Positions 1 through 6,169 of a stretch of 11,518 nucleotides of DNA are shown in pieces. The translations under genes and the position numbers were made by a program. Origin of the DNA: Clostridia bacterium (GTDB taxonomy: Bacteria > Bacillota_A > Clostridia > Oscillospirales > Acutalibacteraceae); the NCBI GenBank assembly GCA_017547865.1, contig JAFYOA010000351.1:1-11518 (forward strand). Direction: 5' to 3'. The notes under the pieces were generated by a model. That model was not told the DNA's origin. It made no database searches and saw only the letters and a list, made by a program, of their open reading frames with translations. Position 1 is the stretch's first letter. Each line of letters starts with the position of its first letter.

Positions 1-40
1 CAATGAAATGCTGAAGAAAAAGCAGCAGAGCAGCGAGTAA
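1..40 (+). CDS. 3' end of an unidentified gene (partial)
   Basis: An open frame runs in from the left edge and ends at TAA 38-40, giving the tail NEMLKKKQQSSE. The frame is supported by its position: the stop lies 15 bases before a hairpin terminator. The lysine- and glutamine-rich charged tail is a common type of flexible C-terminus and does not identify a family. It is convergent with the peptidase S51-like gene. The rest of the gene lies outside the window, so no function is proposed. Confidence 0.55.
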   Translation, partial: NEMLKKKQQSSE

Positions 41-55
41 ATCACCAATAAAAAG

Positions 56-90
56 AGGGGAGCCCCATGCCGGGACTCCCCTGATTTTTA
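56..90. terminator. Bidirectional intrinsic terminator between convergent genes
   Basis: The arms AGGGGAG (56-62) and CTCCCCT (76-82) pair perfectly, and inner CCC/GGG pairing is possible. The + strand side is followed by GATTTTT and the - strand side by CTTTTTATT, so both directions have a U-rich tail. The + strand U-tract overlaps the stop codon of the - strand gene (TAA, 90-88). It probably ends both the left-edge gene and the secA/S51-like transcript. Confidence 0.85.
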
Positions 91-819
91 TAGCAGCGTG
101 ATTTCGTTTTCTTCGTTGATCTTTTCCATTGTGCCGTTGGAGATGACCCAGGCGGCGCCGTACAAAGCCGTGGTGTTGTTTTCAATCAGCAGGTAGCTGC
201 CGTCTTCCAATGCGCAGAACACATGGCACATGCTGTCGGGAAACGTGAGGTCTTCGAACAGCCGCTTGCCATCCAGAATGTCGTGGCGCACTTCCTGCAC
301 GTGGGGAAGAAGCATAAACTCCGTTAAGCCCAGGCCCTGGGTAAACCGGGGAAAGGCCGGGTCGCTTTCACCGGGAAGCTCCGGCTGTACATACACCACA
401 TCCGCGGCGTTCATGGTTCCGGCGCTGATGCCGATGACGATGCCGCCGAAATCCGCGATCTTTTCCCGCAGAGAAAGCTCTTTGAAAAAGGCATTCTGCG
501 TGGGTACGTGGCCGCCGGCTAAAATCAGTACGTCGTAGTCCTTCAGCTGGTCGGCAGGGGAGATATCCCGGCGGTCGCAGATGTCGAAGCTTTCCACCGG
601 CAGACCGGTGAGGGGGAAGGCCTGAAAAAACACATTCCGAATGCTGTCGTTGACAGCTGAATCATCGGGAGAAGCGGCGAGGAGCAGCATGCGGGCAGGC
701 CCCGGCCACCGCTGCCGCAGGGCATCGGCAAAGCCGTTGCGGTTATCCAATCCGCAGGGGAAACGCTTGCCCTCCTGCCGGTAGGAACCGCTGGGGCTGG
801 AGGTGAGAAATACGATCAT
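88..819 (-). CDS. Peptidase S51 / dipeptidase E-like (type 1 glutamine amidotransferase-like) protein
   Basis: A predicted soluble protein of 243 residues. The key motif is GISAG at about 130-134, with S132 in the nucleophile-elbow position of peptidase S51 enzymes (dipeptidase E, cyanophycinase). It is preceded by the glycine-rich AGGHVPTQN loop at 101-109. H173 in LLPHVQ is a candidate catalytic histidine. Family members cleave small acidic peptides such as Asp-X dipeptides or have related hydrolase roles; the substrate here cannot be read from sequence. The start at 819 was chosen because the - strand reads AGAAGG a few bases before ATG and the protein then opens with the beta-strand MIVFLTSS; the longer frame to 924 would overlap the end of secA. 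It lies 56 bases downstream of secA on the same strand, so co-transcription is possible. No signal peptide or membrane segment is seen. Confidence 0.82.
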   Translation of the reverse strand: MIVFLTSSPSGSYRQEGKRFPCGLDNRNGFADALRQRWPGPARMLLLAASPDDSAVNDSIRNVFFQAFPLTGLPVESFDICDRRDISPADQLKDYDVLILAGGHVPTQNAFFKELSLREKIADFGGIVIGISAGTMNAADVVYVQPELPGESDPAFPRFTQGLGLTEFMLLPHVQEVRHDILDGKRLFEDLTFPDSMCHVFCALEDGSYLLIENNTTALYGAAWVISNGTMEKINEENEITLL

Positions 820-844
820 GTATATCCTTCTTTCGGTACAGCAA

Positions 845-870
845 AGCCGGAACGCATGGGCGCTCCGGCT
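845..870 (-). other. Hairpin between secA and the S51-like gene
   Basis: The perfect 7-bp arms AGCCGGA (845-851) and TCCGGCT (864-870) lie in the 56-base gap between the secA stop and the next - strand start. On the - strand the hairpin is followed by TTGCTG rather than a run of U, so it is at best a weak terminator. It could act as an attenuator or an mRNA stabiliser at the end of secA. Confidence 0.4.
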
Positions 871-875
871 CGTTA

Positions 876-3638
876 TCAGTTGTTTACGCCGCTGTGGTAC
901 TGGGCGCAGGTGCACTTTTTCCACTTCAGGCCGCTGCCGCAGGGACAGGGGTCGTTGCGGCCAATCTTGGCAGACTTGCGTACGGGTTCTTTCTTGGCAG
1001 AACCGTCGCCGCCGGCATTGGTGGCGGTGCCTTTGGCCACCTGTTCACGTTCGGGCTCGGCATTGGTACGGGCCAGGTGAACGGTCATGATGTCCTTGGC
1101 GGTGCGCTCGCGGATGAGGCCGATCATTTCATCGAACATATCGGAACCCTCGGTGCGGTATTCCATTACCGGGTCTTTCTGGCTGTAAGAGCGCAGATAG
1201 ATACCCTGTTTCAGGTCTTCCATGGCATCGATGTGGTCGATCCACAGGCGGTCTACGTTGCGCAGCAGCACCACGCGCTCAATTTCGCGCATCATGTCAA
1301 AGCCATAGGTCTTTTCTTTGTTGTCGTAAATGGCCATGGCCCGTTCTTTCAGGGCTTCGCACACGGTTTCGGGTTTGGCCTTCACCAGCACTTCGCTGCC
1401 AAACTGCGTGTCTTCCGGCCCGATAAGCCAGCCAAGGAAATACTTGCGCAGGCCCTGCACATCCCAGTCTTCGGGTTTTGCATCGGCAGGCATAAAGTTG
1501 GCAACGTTTTCTTCAATATTCTGTTCCAGCATGTTGGTGATCTGCGGGCGGATGTTTTCGCCGTTGAGCACCTTGTCTCGCTGGGTGTAAATCACTTCGC
1601 GCTGCTTGTTCACCACGTCGTCGTACTGCAGCACGTTTTTACGAATGCTGAAGTTGCGGCCTTCCACACGCTTCTGGGCGTTTTCAATGGTGCTGGAAAG
1701 CAGGTTGGTCTCCAGGGGCATGTCGTCTTCCACTTTCATGCGGTCCATAATAACCTGCAGACGGTCGCCGCCGAAGAGGCGCATCAGGTCATCTTCCAAA
1801 GAAATGTAGAAGCGGCTCATACCCGGGTCGCCCTGTCGGCCGGCGCGGCCTCGCAGCTGGTTGTCGATACGGCGGGACTCGTGGCGCTCGGTACCGATGA
1901 TATACAAACCGCCGAGAGCGCGGACTTCTGCCGCCTGGGGCTTGATGAGGTCTTTGTATTTGGCCAGCAGTTCCTTGTAGGTCTTGCGGGCGTTCAAAAT
2001 TTCTTCGTCGTCGGTTTCGCTGTAGGCGTCGGCCTGCTCAATCATTTCATTGGTGAACTGCAGGCGGTGCATTTCGGCCTTGGCCAGGTATTCGGCGTTG
2101 CCGCCCAGCATAATATCGGTACCGCGGCCCGCCATGTTGGTGGCAATGGTCACAGCGCCCTTCTGGCCGGCCTGGGCAATGATCTCGGCTTCTTTTTCGT
2201 GATGCTTGGCGTTGAGCACCTCGTGGCGCACACCGCGGGCACGCAGCAGCTTGCTCAGCACTTCGGATTTTTCAATGGTAACGGTACCCACCAGCACCGG
2301 CTGGCCGGTGGCGTGGTGCTGCAGAATGTCTTCGATCACCGCACGGAACTTGGCGGGTTCGTTTTTGTAGATCACGTCCGGGCAATCCTGGCGGATCATG
2401 GGCAGGTGGGTGGGAATTTCCACCACATCCAGATGGTAGATCTCACGGAATTCCGCTTCTTCCGTCATGGCAGTACCGGTCATACCGGAGAGCTTTTTGT
2501 ACAGACGGAAGTAGTTCTGGAAGGTGATGGTGGCCATGGTCTGGCTTTCGTTGGCGATCTTCACGCCTTCCTTGGCTTCCAGGGCCTGGTGCAGACCATC
2601 GTTGAAACGGCGGCCGTACATCAAACGGCCGGTGAATTCGTCTACGATGATGACCTGGTTTTCACGCACCACGTAGTCGGTGTCCCGCTTCATAATGCCG
2701 TGGGCCTTGATGGCCTGGTTTACGTGGTGGGCAACGGTCATGTTTTCCGGGTCGGTCAGGTTTTCCAGGTTGAAGTAGGCTTCGGCCTTCTTCACGCCAC
2801 GGGGGGTAAGGGTAGCGCTGCGCTGCTTTTCGTTGATGACGTAATCGTAATCTTTATACAGCTCGTCGTTGTCTTCTTTGGCATCGGTCTCCGTTACGCG
2901 AATAGCGCGCATATCCCGGGCCAGTGCATTGGCACGGCCGTAGAGATCAGTGGATTTTTCACCCTGGCCGGAAATAATGAGGGGCGTACGGGCTTCGTCG
3001 ATGAGAATGGAGTCCACTTCGTCCACAATGGCAAAGGCATGGCCGCGCTGCACCTTGTTTTTCTTGTACACCACCATGTTGTCGCGCAGGTAGTCAAAGC
3101 CAAACTCGTTGTTGGTGCCGTAGGTGATATCCGCGGCGTAGGCGGCACGGCGGTCGTCGTTGTTCATATCGTGGCGGATAAGACCAACGGTGAGACCGAG
3201 GAAGCGATGGATCTTGCCCATCCATTCGGCGTCGCGCTGGGCCAGGTATTCGTTTACGGTTACAATGTGCACACCTTCGCCGGTAAGGGCGTTGAGGAAG
3301 GTGGGCAGCACAGCGGTGAGGGTTTTGCCTTCACCGGTTTTCATTTCGGCAATACGGCCCTGGTGCAGAATGATACCGCCGGTGAGCTGGGTATCGAAAG
3401 GGCGCTGACCGATGACACGCCAGGCGGCCTCACTGCACAGTGCAAACGCTTCCGGCAGAACGGCATCGGTGCCCTCGGCGGTCACACGTTCTTTCAGGTG
3501 GGCAGCTTCGGCGCGCAGGTCATCGTCGCTCATTTTTTCATAGGTGGGCTGCAGTTCGCCGATCTTCTTCAGCAGGGGCTGAATGCGTTTGAGCTCTTTG
3601 GTGCTGTAATCGCCGAACAGCTTTTTCAAAAAATTCAT
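876..3638 (-). CDS. secA: SecA, preprotein translocase ATPase
   Basis: SecA is the essential ATPase motor that pushes unfolded preproteins through SecYEG. It is 920 residues long, normal for a full-length SecA1. Visible features: the conserved N-terminus MNFLKKLFGD; Walker A MKTGEGKT at 99-106; the TVNEYLAQRD helicase segment at about 127-136; the Walker B-region DEVDSILIDEARTPL from 206; motif VI QLRGRAGRQGDPG from about 594; and the C-terminal zinc-binding tail with CPCGSG. The start at 3638 has GGAG about 9 bases upstream and gives the standard SecA N-terminus; extending to 3773 adds residues with no SecA similarity. In the zinc tail the usual C-x-C-x8-C-C/H reads C-x-C-x8-C-T-C, so the fourth ligand appears shifted by one residue, or a nearby His (AQYH) serves. 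It is probably transcribed from its own promoter near 3726-3731, possibly with the S51-like gene. Confidence 0.98.
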   Translation of the reverse strand: MNFLKKLFGDYSTKELKRIQPLLKKIGELQPTYEKMSDDDLRAEAAHLKERVTAEGTDAVLPEAFALCSEAAWRVIGQRPFDTQLTGGIILHQGRIAEMKTGEGKTLTAVLPTFLNALTGEGVHIVTVNEYLAQRDAEWMGKIHRFLGLTVGLIRHDMNNDDRRAAYAADITYGTNNEFGFDYLRDNMVVYKKNKVQRGHAFAIVDEVDSILIDEARTPLIISGQGEKSTDLYGRANALARDMRAIRVTETDAKEDNDELYKDYDYVINEKQRSATLTPRGVKKAEAYFNLENLTDPENMTVAHHVNQAIKAHGIMKRDTDYVVRENQVIIVDEFTGRLMYGRRFNDGLHQALEAKEGVKIANESQTMATITFQNYFRLYKKLSGMTGTAMTEEAEFREIYHLDVVEIPTHLPMIRQDCPDVIYKNEPAKFRAVIEDILQHHATGQPVLVGTVTIEKSEVLSKLLRARGVRHEVLNAKHHEKEAEIIAQAGQKGAVTIATNMAGRGTDIMLGGNAEYLAKAEMHRLQFTNEMIEQADAYSETDDEEILNARKTYKELLAKYKDLIKPQAAEVRALGGLYIIGTERHESRRIDNQLRGRAGRQGDPGMSRFYISLEDDLMRLFGGDRLQVIMDRMKVEDDMPLETNLLSSTIENAQKRVEGRNFSIRKNVLQYDDVVNKQREVIYTQRDKVLNGENIRPQITNMLEQNIEENVANFMPADAKPEDWDVQGLRKYFLGWLIGPEDTQFGSEVLVKAKPETVCEALKERAMAIYDNKEKTYGFDMMREIERVVLLRNVDRLWIDHIDAMEDLKQGIYLRSYSQKDPVMEYRTEGSDMFDEMIGLIRERTAKDIMTVHLARTNAEPEREQVAKGTATNAGGDGSAKKEPVRKSAKIGRNDPCPCGSGLKWKKCTCAQYHSGVNN

Positions 3639-3670
3639 AGATCGTTTCTCCGTTTTTCTTAATAAAAATA

Positions 3671-3681
3671 CCGCACTGCGG
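3671..3681 (-). other. Short palindrome in the secA leader
   Basis: The sequence CCGCACTGCGG forms CCGC/GCGG arms around a 3-base centre, 33 bases upstream of the secA start. On the - strand it is flanked by T-rich tracts (TTTTTTT before, TATTTTTATT after). It resembles a minimal attenuator hairpin, but four base pairs is too short to call it one with confidence. Confidence 0.25.
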
Positions 3682-3725
3682 AAAAAAATTCGAATGTGTG
3701 TTTCAGCATAAATTTTCACATATAC

Positions 3726-3731
3726 ATTATA
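3726..3731 (-). promoter_or_regulatory. Extended -10 promoter of secA
   Basis: The - strand shows a perfect TATAAT preceded by TGT, i.e. an extended -10 element (TGn-TATAAT), about 88 bases upstream of the secA start. The expected -35 position (about 3749-3754) is only a run of T on the - strand, a poor match to TTGACA, so the extended -10 probably compensates. The leader is AT-rich in contrast to the neighbouring coding DNA. Confidence 0.65.
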
Positions 3732-3764
3732 ACACACATAAGAGGATAAAAAAAGATAATAATT

Positions 3765-3798
3765 TGTAAACAAAAACCGGAAGCTGTGTGCTTCCGGT
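3765..3798 (-). terminator. Intrinsic terminator of the DtxR-family gene
   Basis: The 9-bp perfect arms ACCGGAAGC (3776-3784) and GCTTCCGGT (3790-3798) surround a 5-base loop. On the - strand the stem is followed by TTTTGTTTAC. It starts 5 bases beyond the stop of the DtxR-family gene, and separates that transcript from the secA promoter. Confidence 0.9.
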
Positions 3799-3803
3799 GT
3801 GTT

Positions 3804-4169
3804 TTACAGTGTTTCGGTGAATTCTTTGATTTTCTGAAACGTCTCGTCGCTCAGGTCGTGTTCCATACGGCAGGCATCCTGCGCGGCCACTTCCTCGCTT
3901 ACACCCAGTTTGCGCAGCAGGGCGGTCAGCACCATGTGGCGCTCGTATACGCGCTGGGCTACTTCCATGCCCTTCTCGGTCAGGGTAATATAGCCGCTTT
4001 CGTCCATCACAATGTATCCGTCTTCACGGAAATGCTTCATGGCCACACTGACACTGGGTTTGGAAAAATTCATCTCGTTGACGATATCGATGGAACGGAC
4101 TTCACCGTTCTGCTTGCTCAGCACCAGAATCGTTTCCAGATAATTTTCGGCAGATTCCAAAATTTTCAT
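3804..4169 (-). CDS. DtxR-family metal-dependent transcriptional regulator (short MntR/IdeR-like)
   Basis: A protein of 121 residues: an N-terminal winged helix-turn-helix (about 5-65, with IDIVNEMNFSKPSVSVAMKHF as the HTH) and a metal-binding/dimerisation domain (about 66-121). There is no C-terminal SH3-like domain, as in MntR. Members repress metal-uptake genes when loaded with Mn2+ or Fe2+. Comparison from memory with Bacillus subtilis MntR and corynebacterial DtxR places E12, H78, C100, E103 and H104 at metal-site positions. C100 sits where DtxR has Cys102 and MntR has Glu99, and N9 sits where MntR has Asp8, so the site looks closer to the iron-responsive DtxR type. The start at 4169 has AAGGAG 7 bases upstream; the longer frame extends through the promoter. 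It is divergent from the gtrA-like gene and has its own promoter and terminator, so it appears monocistronic. Its targets are not in view. Confidence 0.9.
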   Translation of the reverse strand: MKILESAENYLETILVLSKQNGEVRSIDIVNEMNFSKPSVSVAMKHFREDGYIVMDESGYITLTEKGMEVAQRVYERHMVLTALLRKLGVSEEVAAQDACRMEHDLSDETFQKIKEFTETL

Positions 4170-4209
4170 ACGCGTTCTCCTTTTCCATATCCTGCGGTGC
4201 AGTACATAT

Positions 4210-4238
4210 ATTCTACCATACGGGGGCAGAAATAGCAA
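4210..4238 (-). promoter_or_regulatory. Promoter of the DtxR-family gene
   Basis: On the - strand, TTGCTA (4238-4233) is separated by exactly 17 bases from TAGAAT (4215-4210). The -10 is preceded by TGG, giving an extended -10. It lies about 40 bases upstream of the chosen start codon, a normal leader length. Confidence 0.7.
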
Positions 4239-4266
4239 GGTGAAGAAAGACACCGCGCACAAACAC

Positions 4267-4295
4267 TTGATTTGAAAGGGGTTTTCATATAGAAT
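4267..4295 (+). promoter_or_regulatory. Promoter of the gtrA-like/glmM operon
   Basis: TTGATT (4267-4272), a 17-base spacer, then TAGAAT (4290-4295). Predicted transcription would start near 4302, only a few bases before the ATG at 4306. That favours the internal ATG at 4330 as the real start of the GtrA-like protein. The divergent promoter of the DtxR-family gene begins about 28 bases away. Confidence 0.7.
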
Positions 4296-4329
4296 AATAA
4301 GGAATATGAAAAAGGAGGCGCTGCGGCGC

Positions 4330-4737
4330 ATGAAGGAACTTTGGGTAAAATATAAGGAAATGATTCTGTATATCTTTTTTGGCGGGTGCACCACACTGGT
4401 GAACATGGCGGCCTATGCGGTGTGCTACTACACCTTTGGCTGGTCCAATGTGTTGGCGACCGTGATTGCCTGGGTGTTGGGTGTGGTGTTTGCTTTTGTT
4501 ACCAATAAACTGTGGGTGTTTGAAAGCAAAAGCTGGGCACGCGCTGTTCTCGGCCGGGAACTGACCTCGTTTGTGGGCTGCCGCGCCGCCACGGGATTGC
4601 TGGATCTTCTGATTATGTATGTGTGTGTGGACCTGCTGCATTGGCACGGCATGCTGATGAAAGCTCTTTCCAATGTGCTGGTGATTATTCTGAATTATGT
4701 AGGCAGCAAGCTGCTGGTGTTTGCCCGGCAAAAGTAA
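4330..4737 (+). CDS. GtrA-family small membrane protein
   Basis: A polytopic membrane protein of 135 residues with four predicted helices (about 10-32, 38-58, 80-103 and 109-131). The two related halves end in NKLWVF (59-64) and GSKLLVF (125-131), the internal signature of the GtrA-like family. Family members are thought to move or present lipid-linked sugars (GtrA flips bactoprenol-glucose in phage serotype conversion), and others decorate teichoic acids or exopolysaccharides; the substrate here is unknown. The start at 4330 is preferred because AGGAGG lies 11 bases upstream and the protein then opens KYKEMILYIFFG, typical of the family. The alternative ATG at 4306 (eight more residues) would sit almost on the predicted transcription start. 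It is 30 bases upstream of glmM on the same strand, so the two are probably an operon linking envelope sugar supply with glycan modification. Confidence 0.85.
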   Translation: MKELWVKYKEMILYIFFGGCTTLVNMAAYAVCYYTFGWSNVLATVIAWVLGVVFAFVTNKLWVFESKSWARAVLGRELTSFVGCRAATGLLDLLIMYVCVDLLHWHGMLMKALSNVLVIILNYVGSKLLVFARQK

Positions 4738-4767
4738 GCTGTGTTTTTTTGAAAGGAGAAATTCTGT

Positions 4768-6117
4768 ATGGGTAAGTATTTTGGAACCGATGGTTTCCGC
4801 GGGGAAGCCAATGTAACACTGACAGCAGAGCATGCCTATAAGATCGGCCGGTTTATCGGCCAGTATTATTCCTCCCAGGCGCACCGCGCCCAGGTGGTGA
4901 TCGGCAAAGACACCCGCCGTTCCAGCTATATGTTCGAGTATTCCCTGGTGGCGGGGCTGACCGCCAGCGGCGCCGATGTGTATATGCTGCACGTAACCAC
5001 CACGCCCAGTGTTTCTTACGTGGTGATGACCGAAGACTTTGACTGCGGCATTATGATCTCTGCCAGCCATAACCCCTATTGGGATAACGGCATCAAGCTG
5101 CTGAATTCCAATGGCGAGAAAATGGAAGAAGAGACCATTCTGAAGATCGAAGCCTACCTGGACGGCGAGACCCGGGAGGCAGAGTATGCCACCCGCGACC
5201 GCATTGGCTGCATTGAAGATTACGCCGTGGGCCGCAACCGCTATATCGGGCACCTGATTTCGCTGGCTACCCGTTCGTACCGCGGTAAGCGCGTGGGTTT
5301 GGACTGCGCCAACGGCAGCGCCTGGATGATCGCCAAAAGCGTGTTCGATGCCTTGGGCGCCAAAACCTATGTGATCAATGCTTCTCCCGATGGTTTGAAC
5401 ATCAACCGCGGCGCCGGTTCCACCCACATTGAAGTGCTGCAGAAGTATGTGGTGGAAAACGGCCTGGATGTGGGCTTTGCCTTTGACGGCGATGCCGACC
5501 GCTGCATTGCGGTGGATGAGACCGGACGTGTCATCGACGGCGACCTGATTTTGTATATTTGCGGCTGCTATATGAAAGAGCGGGGCGAGTTGGCGGGCAG
5601 CACCGTGGTGACCACCGTGATGTCCAATTTCGGCCTGTACAAAGCCTTTGATGAAGTGGGGATTCGCTACGAAAAAACTGCTGTGGGCGATAAATACGTG
5701 TACGAAAACATGCTGCAGAACGGCTACCGCCTGGGCGGCGAGCAGTCCGGCCATATTATTTTCAGCAAATATTCCAGCACGGGCGATGGTATCCTGACCG
5801 CACTGAAGCTGATGGAAGTGATGCTGGAAAAGAAGCTGCCCATGAGCAAGCTGGCAGAACCTGTGAAGATTTACCCCCAGGTGCTGAAAAACGTGCGGGT
5901 GAAGAACAAGACCGCCGCGGTGGAAGACCCCGCTGTGCAGGCCGCTGTGCGGGCCGCCGAAGAAACTCTGGGCGCCAACGGCCGTATTCTTCTGCGGGAG
6001 AGCGGCACCGAGCCTGTGGTGCGCGTAATGGCAGAAGCCCCCACCGCCGACGATTGCCGCACCCATGTGGATAACATCATCGCCGCTATGGAAGCAGCGG
6101 GTCATTTGATCGGCTGA
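4768..6117 (+). CDS. glmM: Phosphoglucosamine mutase GlmM
   Basis: GlmM interconverts glucosamine-6-phosphate and glucosamine-1-phosphate, the step before UDP-GlcNAc for peptidoglycan and teichoic acids. It is a cytoplasmic alpha-D-phosphohexomutase of 449 residues, full family length. Motifs in order: KYFGTDGFRG at 3-12; the phosphoserine loop ISASHNP with S100 as the phosphorylated serine; the metal-binding loop DGDADR at 240-245; the sugar-binding loop GGEQSGH at 323-329; and the phosphate-binding RESGTEP at 410-416. These loops match GlmM better than phosphomannomutase or phosphoglucomutase. A good AAAGGAG precedes ATG 4768. In many Firmicutes glmM follows cdaA and ybbR; here it follows a gtrA-like gene instead. 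A strong terminator ends the gene. Confidence 0.96.
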   Translation: MGKYFGTDGFRGEANVTLTAEHAYKIGRFIGQYYSSQAHRAQVVIGKDTRRSSYMFEYSLVAGLTASGADVYMLHVTTTPSVSYVVMTEDFDCGIMISASHNPYWDNGIKLLNSNGEKMEEETILKIEAYLDGETREAEYATRDRIGCIEDYAVGRNRYIGHLISLATRSYRGKRVGLDCANGSAWMIAKSVFDALGAKTYVINASPDGLNINRGAGSTHIEVLQKYVVENGLDVGFAFDGDADRCIAVDETGRVIDGDLILYICGCYMKERGELAGSTVVTTVMSNFGLYKAFDEVGIRYEKTAVGDKYVYENMLQNGYRLGGEQSGHIIFSKYSSTGDGILTALKLMEVMLEKKLPMSKLAEPVKIYPQVLKNVRVKNKTAAVEDPAVQAAVRAAEETLGANGRILLRESGTEPVVRVMAEAPTADDCRTHVDNIIAAMEAAGHLIG

Positions 6118-6129
6118 AAACAATGAATT

Positions 6130-6158
6130 CAGCCGGGCAGCACTGTCCGGCTGTTTTT
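6130..6158 (+). terminator. Intrinsic terminator of glmM
   Basis: The arms CAGCCGG (6130-6136) and CCGGCTG (6147-6153) can be extended inward by a G-U pair and CA/TG to about ten base pairs, followed by TTTTT. It lies 13 bases after the glmM stop and ends only 11 bases before the start of the next gene. Confidence 0.9.
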
Positions 6159-6169
6159 ATAGGAAGGGA

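Noticed and set aside
894..3662. A 922-codon + strand open frame covering nearly all of secA
   Set aside because: It is the exact antisense of secA, with a His/Gly/Val/Phe-rich composition typical of shadow frames over GC-biased codons, no family resemblance and no suitable start context.
4239..4254. GGTG/CACC inverted repeat between the divergent promoters as a DtxR-family operator
   Set aside because: Arms of four bases separated by eight are too weak, and the sequence does not resemble known MntR or DtxR boxes.
4285..6123. A 612-codon - strand open frame over the gtrA-like gene and glmM
   Set aside because: It is antisense to two well-supported genes, is rich in His/Gln/Ala as shadow frames are, and crosses the promoter and intergenic DNA.
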